Below, piece after piece: positions 1-4,482 of a DNA stretch of 7,303 nucleotides (the first letter of the stretch is position 1; each line of letters starts with the position of its first letter). The DNA comes from an uncultured Collinsella sp. (lineage in GTDB: Bacteria > Actinomycetota > Coriobacteriia > Coriobacteriales > Coriobacteriaceae). The stretch covers positions 1 to 7,303 of the forward strand of contig USFK01000070.1 of assembly GCA_900553935.1 (NCBI GenBank), in the 5' to 3' direction. The notes beneath the pieces are model-generated. The model saw only the letters and a program-made list of their open reading frames with translations, made no database searches and was not told where the DNA came from. The translations under genes were made by a program, and so were the position numbers.

Positions 1-40
1 AAACCACCACGAAGGGGACAGGCACCCTTGTGGTGGTTTT
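1..40 (-). repeat. Palindromic intergenic repeat, copy 1 (inverted)
   Basis: This is the first of four copies of a hairpin-forming repeat. The outer arms are AAACCACCAC and GTGGTGGTTT, with a GC-rich asymmetric centre (GGGGACAGGCACC). The centre fixes its direction: it is the reverse complement of the centres of the other three copies, so it lies in the opposite orientation. A T-run follows on the + strand, so it could end transcription from an unseen gene to the left. It lies just upstream of the leucine leader region. The 21-nt flank shared by copies 2 and 3 is absent here. Confidence 0.85.
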
Positions 41-42
41 AC

Positions 43-71
43 TTGTGTTGTACTTTAGCGCGATGTAGTAC
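43..71 (+). promoter_or_regulatory. Possible promoter of the leu leader
   Basis: The only stretch that fits a sigma-70 type promoter before the leader peptide has a -35-like TTGTGT (43-48), a 17-nt spacer and a -10-like TAGTAC (66-71). Each hexamer matches consensus at only three of six positions. An alternative pair, TTGTGG (28-33) and TACTTT (51-56), is equally weak. A promoter must exist between the repeat and the leader if the leader is transcribed from here, but the exact boxes are a guess. Confidence 0.25.
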
Positions 72-96
72 TACCCGAGGCCGAAGGGAGCCCAAC

Positions 97-156
97 ATGT
101 TTAAGAACACGCAACAGCTCCTAGGCCTAGCGCTACTAGATTGGATAGCGCGCTAG
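97..156 (+). CDS. leuL: Leucine operon leader peptide
   Basis: This short reading frame encodes MFKNTQQLLGLALLDWIAR. It starts at ATG 97, follows a good ribosome binding site (AAGGGAG, 84-90), and stops at TAG 154-156. Five of residues 8-14 are leucine, using codons CTC CTA - CTA - CTA CTA. CTA should be rare in DNA of this composition, and clustered rare leucine codons are the hallmark of a control peptide for ribosome-mediated attenuation. The peptide is not expected to have a function itself. A ribosome that stalls on these codons when charged leucyl-tRNA is scarce decides how the downstream RNA folds. The leader is intact although the leuA it served is dead. Confidence 0.88.
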   Translation: MFKNTQQLLGLALLDWIAR

Positions 157-243
157 GGTTGTAATCTCGCTATAACGATTTGTTGTACCCGGGTGCGCTA
201 TCGTCTGCCGCTTTCAGGCGTGATGAGCGACACGGGTATTTTT
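126..243 (+). promoter_or_regulatory. Leucine attenuator (competing RNA hairpins)
   Basis: Three mutually exclusive pairings can be read by eye. The 1:2 hairpin pairs CCTAGCGC (126-133, inside the leucine codons) with GCGCTAGG (150-157, over the leader stop). The 2:3 antiterminator pairs 144-154 with 192-202 (GATAGCGC against GCGCTATC, then wobble and GC pairs), and nested inside it are GGGT 156-159 with ACCC 187-190 and AATC 163-166 with GATT 177-180. The 3:4 terminator uses 187-209 with 217-237. A ribosome stalled on the leucine codons would mask segment 1, allow 2:3, and give readthrough. A ribosome reaching the stop codon would mask segment 2 and let the terminator form. This matches the classical attenuation logic. 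Folding energies were not computed. Confidence 0.85.
187..243 (+). terminator. Attenuator terminator of the leu leader
   Basis: This is a long, slightly bulged hairpin. ACCCG (187-191) pairs with CGGGT (233-237). GT/AC, CGCT/AGCG and ATC/GAT pairs follow, and GCC (207-209) pairs with GGC (217-219) around a 7-nt loop. ATTTTTC follows at 238-244. The 5' arm is exactly the segment that the antiterminator sequesters, which is what makes this terminator conditional. Confidence 0.85.
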
Positions 244-298
244 CTATCTCTAGGCCTTCTCTCTCTCCTGAAAGCCATCTGTCATAAAACGGTCAATC

Positions 299-304
299 AG
301 GAGG
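299..304 (+). promoter_or_regulatory. Orphaned ribosome binding site of leuA
   Basis: A perfect AGGAGG lies 5 nt before codon ATA at 310-312. LeuA proteins usually begin close to the FDTTLRDGEQ motif, and here ISRKITIFDATL starts at exactly the right distance. The ATA is therefore most simply an original ATG start mutated by a G-to-A change. The site marks where translation once began and helps reject the ATG at 193, which lies inside the attenuator terminator. Confidence 0.75.
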
Positions 305-309
305 AACAT

Positions 310-872
310 ATAAGCCGCAAAATCACAATCTTTGACGCCACCCTGTGCGACGGTGAGCAGTCGCCGGGCGCCAGCATGAATACCGAGGAAAAGCTCTTCA
401 TCGCCCGCCAGCTGGTGCGCATGAACGTGGACGTTATCGAGGCGGGCTTTCCCATCTCGAGTCCTGGTGACTTTCGCTCCGTACAGGAGATTGGCAAGAT
501 TGCGGGCGACCGATGCACGGTATGCGGCCTGACGCGCGCTGTCGACAGGGATATCGAAGTGGCTGCAGAGGCGCTCAAAACGGCCCAGAGGCCCCGTATC
601 CATACAGGGCTGGGTGTGAGCACCAGTCACCTGCGCGACAAGCTCCATATGACTGAGGAAAGGGCAATTGAGTGAGCGATCCATGCCGTCAAACATGCTC
701 GCAAGTTCGTTGACGATGTTGAGTTTTATGCCGAGGATGCCGGCCGCTCCGATCAGGAGTTTCTGGTGCGCATTATCGAGGCGGCCGTAAAGGCCGGTGC
801 CACGGTCGTGAACATCCCCGATACGATGGGCTACAACATGCCGTGGGACTTTGGCGCCCGCATCCGTGACCT
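310..872 (+). pseudogene. leuA: 2-isopropylmalate synthase remnant (first third)
   Basis: Intact LeuA condenses 3-methyl-2-oxobutanoate (2-ketoisovalerate) with acetyl-CoA in the first committed step of leucine synthesis and is about 510 residues long. About 187 codons remain here. Recognisable stretches are FDATLCDGEQSPGAS, VDVIEAGFPISSPGDF, HTGLGVSTSHL, VDDVEFYAEDAGRSD and AGATVVNIPDTMGYN, all from the N-terminal TIM barrel. The damage is multiple. The start is ATA. The catalytic arginine of the RDGEQ motif is Cys (TGC, 346-348). TGA at 673-675 replaces the usual Arg of ERA. The coding match stops near 870, before the HxHND metal-binding motif and the whole C-terminal regulatory part. Each of the three point changes fits one C:G to T:A transition. 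The right boundary is approximate, since the join to leuB lies somewhere in 868-897. It is not expected to give a working enzyme. Confidence 0.92.
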
Positions 873-892
873 GCGCGGGCGCTGCGGGTGCG

Positions 893-1516
893 GCCGGTCA
901 GCGTGCGGTCGACGTGATGGAGTATCGCGAGTACGAGATTGAGCGCATTGCGCGCCAGGCATTTGAGGCGGCGCGCAAACGTCGCGGCAAGGTGACGAGC
1001 GTTGATAAGCGCAACGTGCTGGAGACGAGCCGCATGTGGCGCGAGATCGTGCATCGCGTGCAAGACGAGGAGTACTCCGACGTGGAGCTTGAGGACCTGC
1101 TCGTCGACAACGCCGCCATGCAGCTCATCAGTCGACCGGCAGACTTTGACGTCGTGGTGACGGAGAACATGTTCGGCGACATCCTGTCCGATGAGGCGGC
1201 TCAGATTACCGGATCGCTCGGTATGCCTGCCTCTGCCTCGCTGGATGATGGCGTATCGCTGTTTGGGCCGAGCGCTGGCAGCGCTCCTGACATCGCGGGG
1301 CTCGGCGTGGCCAATCCGCTGGCTCAAATCTTGTCGGTGGCGATGCTGCTGACCTACGCGCTCGACATGGGCGAGCAAGCCGCGTGGATCGAGAGCGCCG
1401 TGGCGCGCGTGCTCGACGAGGGCTGGCGCACCCGTGACATCGCCGATGTCAACACCCCGGCAGATAAGATCCTCGGCACCACGACGATGGGCGACAAGGT
1501 CGTCGCCGCGCTGTAG
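893..1516 (+). pseudogene. leuB: 3-isopropylmalate dehydrogenase remnant (C-terminal)
   Basis: LeuB oxidatively decarboxylates 3-isopropylmalate with NAD+ in the third step of leucine synthesis and is usually about 360 residues. Only the last ~207 codons remain. They begin around GQRAVDVMEYREYEIERIA and run through RKRRGKVTSVDKRNVLE, DNAAMQL, ENMFGDILSDEAAQITGS, SAPDIAGLGVANPLAQILS and the C-terminus at TAG 1514-1516. The catalytic Lys/Asp segments are present, but the N-terminal half of the enzyme is deleted. The glutamate usual before the SAPDIAG loop (EP..GSAPD) appears as GPSAGSAPD. The frame differs from that of the upstream leuA piece, so no fusion protein can be read. There is no clear ribosome binding site for the TTG (851) or ATG (917) that could open this frame. 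Unlike the leuA part, this frame carries no internal stop. Confidence 0.92.
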
Positions 1517-1541
1517 GCGATGCCGATTCAAGCTGTCAAAT

Positions 1542-1598
1542 ATCTCAATCTGTAACATCTAAGGGGCAAAATCGTTCCTACCTGTTACAGATTGAGAT
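1542..1598. repeat. 57-nt inverted-repeat element, unit A
   Basis: Perfect 16-nt arms, ATCTCAATCTGTAACA (1542-1557) and its complement (1583-1598), enclose a 25-nt centre starting TCTAAGG and ending CCTACC. A short T-run follows on the + strand, so the hairpin might also end transcription of the leuB remnant. It has a sister unit 80 nt further on (start to start) with the same arm and centre lengths. No coding function is visible. It resembles a non-autonomous palindromic repeat, but its family could not be identified. Confidence 0.85.
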
Positions 1599-1621
1599 TT
1601 TCGGCTGAGCATCCGTGGTCT

Positions 1622-1678
1622 GTCTCGATCTGTAACAGCTAACCGATTATTTGGGCCCTACCTGTTACAGATTGAGAC
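1622..1678. repeat. 57-nt inverted-repeat element, unit B
   Basis: The arms are GTCTCGATCTGTAACA (1622-1637) and TGTTACAGATTGAGAC (1663-1678), 16 pairs with one G-T wobble, around a 25-nt centre. Arms and centre have exactly the lengths of unit A. The centre keeps CTAA near its left end and CCTACC at its right end, while the middle has diverged. Preserved arms around a diverged middle suggest that the hairpin matters. The units lie in direct tandem, separated by 23 nt. Confidence 0.85.
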
Positions 1679-1687
1679 AAACCGTTG

Positions 1688-1750
1688 GGACAGGTCGGAC
1701 GAGTCAGCAAAACCACCACAAAGGTGCCGGTCCCCTTCGTGGTGGTTTTT
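1688..1750 (+). repeat. Palindromic intergenic repeat, copy 2 with long flank
   Basis: The hairpin core is 1709-1750. Perfect 11-nt arms AAAACCACCAC and GTGGTGGTTTT are extended by AAGG/CCTT across one A-C mismatch, around a loop TGCCGGTCC, with five T's at the right end. The 21 nt before it (1688-1708, GGACAGGTCGGACGAGTCAG...) recur identically before copy 3, so the shared unit is about 60 nt. It lies between the leuB remnant (+) and the membrane-protein gene (-) and could terminate transcription from either side. Confidence 0.85.
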
Positions 1751-1867
1751 AGCGCAACGAGGTGTTCCCAGCCGACCATACGGGCGGCCTTGCGCTCACG
1801 CTGCTCGATGACAGCGCATCTTTAGACGCGAAGTGCGGAACCGGGTGCATATACGAGCCGCGTAGCG
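1751..1867. other. Gene-free spacer, possible coding relic
   Basis: This is the right-hand part of a ~350-nt stretch (1517-1867) without a gene; the left part holds the three hairpin repeats. On the - strand one frame reads VIEQRERKAARMVGWEHLVA without a stop, which looks protein-like, but it has no start or ribosome binding site and runs into repeat copy 2. I cannot assign it to a family. No T-run terminator for the membrane-protein gene ending at 1868 is visible here; repeat copy 2 is the nearest candidate. Confidence 0.3.
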
Positions 1868-2998
1868 TTACGAATTCATGGGAATGACCGTATCGCCAAT
1901 TTGTACGCTTGCAATCTTGTCTGTGTCACAAACTTGCGAGAACGGCCAGGTCTTGTGGACATCAGTGGTGCCGTTATCCAGTTTATTTGCGAAATAGCCG
2001 CTGTGGCTGGTTGCGTCCTCAACATGACCGTCTTTGAACGTCACGATGAGGGGTATGTTGCCAACGGCATCCATAGACTCCTCCATGTTTTGAGACATCT
2101 TGCCGCTGTTGTTGTCGTGTTCGATGGAACGATCTATGTTGTAGCGGACTGAAACGCCAACGCAGGATACGGTGGCCTCTTGAATCGTCGCCTTGGTGCC
2201 GTTAAAGTTGACCGATTTGGGCGCGGGAATCGTAACGGATGTATCTTCGTAATTCAGCTGGAACTTAAGATCCCATGGGCCCGTAAGTATTTTCTTATAC
2301 TCGGGAAGCTCTTTGCCAGCACGTGGCACAACGAGAGAGTTGATATGCGTGCGGACGGTCCTGCCCATAAGGCCGGGTGATTCAACGCTGAACTGTGCAA
2401 AGTATTGAATGCTGGAGTCGTTGGGGTTCTTGTCAATGAGCCATGATTGGCCTTGGCCGCCATGCTCGCCATCAACGTATACGTTTCCATCGACACTTCC
2501 GGCGATAGTTCCGTTCTCGCCCGGCTCGGAAAGCTTTTTCAGGGCAGCGGGATCGTCGAACGTAAGCGTATAGGCGATGGTAACCATATCCTTGTCGCCC
2601 ATGATGGCGTCGGCGGTCACGGTGACTCCGTTGTTGGAGCAGCTAGCACCGACGGGCCGGCCAATACGGTCGATGATCTCGGTTTGAGAAGCAGGTCCGT
2701 CAAAGATGTCGGAAAGCATGTCAGAAGGAAGCGGCAGGACGCCTGTTGCCATAGCCGTGCCAGCGCCTCCAATGACGATAGCGAGGACTGCCGTTACAGC
2801 GGCAATGCGAGCGACTGTTCTTACGGGATGGCGGGCGATGCGCGGCTTGCGTCGCGTGCCATTAAAGTTGCTTTGAGCGGTCGCCGCATCGCTCGAGGCG
2901 ACGGACTGAGCAATCGAGTTTGCCATGTGCTGCTTCGCATTATCGGTAAACGAAATGTGCTCCAGGGCGTGGCGATAGTCATTCGAATTCGTAGTCAT
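1868..2998 (-). CDS. DUF4179-type membrane anti-sigma factor
   Basis: This 376-residue protein probably binds the adjacent ECF sigma factor at the membrane and releases it on an envelope signal. A cytoplasmic N-terminus (about 1-60) carries DYRHALEHISFTDNAKQHM, a segment seen at the start of DUF4179 proteins, followed by a basic stretch (RRKPRIARHPVR). One membrane segment spans about 62-83 (VARIAAVTAVLAIVIGGAG). The outside part begins with the DUF4179-like pattern SNNGVTVTADAIMGDKDMVTIAYTL (split: residues 121-145) and continues as a beta-rich region to the end. There is no HxxxCxxC zinc motif, so it is not a ZAS anti-sigma. The three cysteines are all in the outside part. ATG 2998 follows AAAGGAGA, 6 nt upstream, and the start lies inside the sigma gene (20-nt overlap), which implies translational coupling. 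The anti-sigma role is inferred from architecture and neighbour, not shown. Confidence 0.85.
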   Translation of the reverse strand: MTTNSNDYRHALEHISFTDNAKQHMANSIAQSVASSDAATAQSNFNGTRRKPRIARHPVRTVARIAAVTAVLAIVIGGAGTAMATGVLPLPSDMLSDIFDGPASQTEIIDRIGRPVGASCSNNGVTVTADAIMGDKDMVTIAYTLTFDDPAALKKLSEPGENGTIAGSVDGNVYVDGEHGGQGQSWLIDKNPNDSSIQYFAQFSVESPGLMGRTVRTHINSLVVPRAGKELPEYKKILTGPWDLKFQLNYEDTSVTIPAPKSVNFNGTKATIQEATVSCVGVSVRYNIDRSIEHDNNSGKMSQNMEESMDAVGNIPLIVTFKDGHVEDATSHSGYFANKLDNGTTDVHKTWPFSQVCDTDKIASVQIGDTVIPMNS

Positions 2999-3539
2999 TG
3001 TGGTCTCCTTTCAAGGAAAGCCGAAGTGACGCACGTCCGCGGCTAAGGTGCTGGGCGGTTGCAGCTGGCGTCGCGTGAACGGCGTCTGCGATTTCCCTGA
3101 TGCTCATGCCTGCGTAGTAGTGCAAAAAGATGGCGATGCGCTGTGCTTGAGGCAGGGCCGTGACAGCGGAAAGAATGGCGCAGTCGCGTTGCGCGAATTC
3201 TTGCTCGGTATGTGTTACGGGTGCGCAGAAATCGGGGAGCGAATCGAGGTCGACAACCGGGTGATTCGCGTGCGTACGGCCGATATCGCGACATGCGTTC
3301 AGTGCGACTCGGATCACCCAAGCACGTTCGTGTTCGAGCGAGTCGAACGGTTGAGTGCGTTGGAGAATCTTGATCAGCGTGTCCTGGCAGATGTCTTGAG
3401 CGTCGTCAGCGGATCCAAGGGCCGAATAGCACAATCGAAGGATGAGGTCGGAATACGTGTCGACCAAGCGCTTTGCTTCCCGCTCGATCTGATCGGCATC
3501 GCATCGGAGCGTGCTATTGCGGTTACGGCGTGCAGGCAT
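2979..3539 (-). CDS. ECF RNA polymerase sigma factor
   Basis: This is a 186-residue sigma-70 family, extracytoplasmic-function type regulator. It directs RNA polymerase to a small set of promoters, usually its own operon and stress genes. Region 2 covers about 21-90 (LVDTYSDLILRLCYSALGS, DAQDICQDTLIKILQR, RAWVIRVALNACRD). Region 4 covers about 118-174, with the helix-turn-helix in YAGMSIREIADAVHATPAA and TAQHLSRGRASLR. I place the start at ATG 3539 (MPARRNRN), because GGAGGTGA lies 5 nt upstream. The longer frame starting near 3632 would begin inside the upstream terminator T-run and adds 31 residues unlike a sigma factor. It ends within the following membrane-protein gene, its likely anti-sigma factor. 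No extra C-terminal domain is present. Confidence 0.93.
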   Translation of the reverse strand: MPARRNRNSTLRCDADQIEREAKRLVDTYSDLILRLCYSALGSADDAQDICQDTLIKILQRTQPFDSLEHERAWVIRVALNACRDIGRTHANHPVVDLDSLPDFCAPVTHTEQEFAQRDCAILSAVTALPQAQRIAIFLHYYAGMSIREIADAVHATPAATAQHLSRGRASLRLSLKGDHNDYEFE

Positions 3540-3603
3540 AGTGTCACCTCCAATTGGTCGTGGTGGATATAGGGAAGGCGTCTCGCGAGGTCCCTCTACA
3601 TAC

Positions 3604-3628
3604 AACACGGTCGAGACTGCATAAGTTG
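3604..3628 (-). promoter_or_regulatory. Possible ECF-type promoter of the sigma operon
   Basis: On the - strand, CAACTT (starting at 3628) is followed, 16 nt after AAC, by GTGTT (3608-3604). AAC in the -35 and a CGT/GTT in the -10 at this spacing are typical of ECF sigma promoters, and such sigma factors often transcribe their own operon. TTGTCA, overlapping the same place (3632-3627), could instead serve as a housekeeping -35, with no good -10 at 17 nt. The site is just downstream of the terminator and about 65 nt before ATG 3539. This is a pattern match only. Confidence 0.3.
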
Positions 3629-3630
3629 AC

Positions 3631-3657
3631 AAAAAAAGACGGCACGTGAGCGCCGTC
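3631..3657 (-). terminator. Rho-independent terminator
   Basis: Read on the - strand, GACGGC (3657-3652) pairs with GCCGTC (3643-3638). Two inner pairs (G-T, C-G) close a TCAC tetraloop, and seven T's follow (3637-3631). It ends transcripts coming from the phosphoesterase gene, whose stop is 114 nt upstream, and isolates the sigma operon. The + strand has no T-run, so it works in one direction only. Confidence 0.9.
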
Positions 3658-3703
3658 CTTACAAAACAATGAGTGTTCTCGTTAATTACACAAGCACCGT
3701 GAT

Positions 3704-3763
3704 GGACAGGTCGGACGAGTCAGCAAAACCACCATAAAGGTGCCTATCCCCTTCGTGGTGGTT
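3704..3763 (+). repeat. Palindromic intergenic repeat, copy 3 with long flank
   Basis: The core is 3725-3763 (AAAACCACCAT ... GTGGTGGTT), preceded by the same 21-nt flank as copy 2. The first 31 nt (3704-3734) are identical to 1688-1718. One arm base differs (CAT instead of CAC), but it still allows a G-T pair. The centre reads GGTGCCTATCCCC. It ends 8 nt from the stop codon of the phosphoesterase gene and gives a hairpin plus TTTT on the - strand, so it may act as that gene's first terminator ahead of the stronger one at 3631-3657. Confidence 0.85.
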
Positions 3764-3771
3764 GTTGGCAG

Positions 3772-4482
3772 TTACCAGGGGGTTCTGGCGGTTGAAGACT
3801 CGATTGCTTCGTGGCGTTTGAGCTCGCGGCGCATGGTTTGCGAGTTGAGCCAAGCGGCCTTCCAACCGCGCGTGGGGTAGCGCGCCTCGTCAATTTCGAT
3901 CTTGGTATAGCCGCAGGCGTTGACAATCTTCGTTCCGCATGGGTGTTGGCGCTCGCGTTGAAAGTTGGGGCCGTAGCTTTGGTGCACATGCCCGTGAATC
4001 ATATAGTCGGGACCCCAAGACTCAAGAGCCGCATTAAAGCACTCGAATCCTCGATGCGGCAGGTCGTCCAGGTCGCCCATGCCTGCGACGGGTGCATGGG
4101 TAAGTAGAATATCGCATCCGTCTACCAGTGCGATTTTTCGCGATAGCTTGCGCATGCGTTTTGCCATCTCGCGCTCGGTATACATGTTCGCGCCGTCGCG
4201 GTAGCGCATGGAACCGCCCAGACCCGCAATGCGAATACCTCGGTACACATATACGCTGTCCTCAACACAAATGCACCCGCCCGGTGCATGGCGCGCGTAG
4301 CGGTCGTCGTGGTTGCCACGAACGTACACAAGCGGTTTGTTGATGACAGTGACCAAAAACTCAAGATAGTCCGGATCCAGGTCGCCTGCGGATAGAATCA
4401 GGTCAACGTCCTCAAAGCGCTCCTTGCGAAAACATTCCCACAGGCAGCGCTCCTCTACATCGGCAATGGCTAGGATATTCAT
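3772..4482 (-). CDS. Calcineurin-like metallophosphoesterase
   Basis: This is a 236-residue cytosolic protein with the dinuclear-metal phosphoesterase motifs in order: IADVE (residues 6-10), GDLD (33-36), GNHDDR (56-61), LTHAP (127-131) and HGHVH (163-167). Family members cleave phosphomonoesters or phosphodiesters. The substrate here is unknown. The first motif is normally DxH. Here it is D8-V-E10, so a glutamate takes the place of one metal-binding histidine. From memory, related Gram-positive proteins also have an acidic residue here, so I read it as a subfamily trait and not as damage. The start, ATG 4482, overlaps the TGA of the preceding gene in an ATGA junction, which implies translational coupling with the ParB-like/BMP protein. 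No signal peptide is seen. The protein ends RTPW, just before a hairpin repeat. Confidence 0.9.
   Translation of the reverse strand: MNILAIADVEERCLWECFRKERFEDVDLILSAGDLDPDYLEFLVTVINKPLVYVRGNHDDRYARHAPGGCICVEDSVYVYRGIRIAGLGGSMRYRDGANMYTEREMAKRMRKLSRKIALVDGCDILLTHAPVAGMGDLDDLPHRGFECFNAALESWGPDYMIHGHVHQSYGPNFQRERQHPCGTKIVNACGYTKIEIDEARYPTRGWKAAWLNSQTMRRELKRHEAIESSTARTPW

Noticed and set aside
97..243. T-box riboswitch upstream of leuA
   Set aside because: A leucine-rich leader peptide and three competing hairpins explain the region. I saw no T-box sequence or specifier-loop arrangement.
193..675. Open frame of 160 codons taken as a whole protein
   Set aside because: Its first ATG is inside the attenuator terminator with no ribosome binding site. 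The LeuA-like part starts only at codon 310, behind AGGAGG, and the frame ends at a nonsense codon within LeuA homology.
673..675. TGA in leuA as recoding (selenocysteine or readthrough)
   Set aside because: The position is normally an arginine in LeuA. The start codon and the catalytic arginine are also lost and the gene is truncated, so decay is the simpler reading.
851..1516. leuB C-terminal frame as a functional short gene
   Set aside because: The TTG at 851 lies in leuA sequence and has no ribosome binding site. The product would lack the N-terminal half of the enzyme.
773..1558. Long open frame on the - strand opposite leuB
   Set aside because: It is a composition shadow of leuB, rich in Arg, His and Ala with no recognisable motif and no ribosome binding site.
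1542..1678. CRISPR array from the two repeated hairpin units
   Set aside because: Only two units, with an inverted-repeat architecture, diverged centres and no cas genes.
3540..3632. 31-residue N-terminal extension of the sigma factor
   Set aside because: It starts in the terminator T-run, is unlike sigma region 2, and the internal ATG at 3539 has a strong ribosome binding site.
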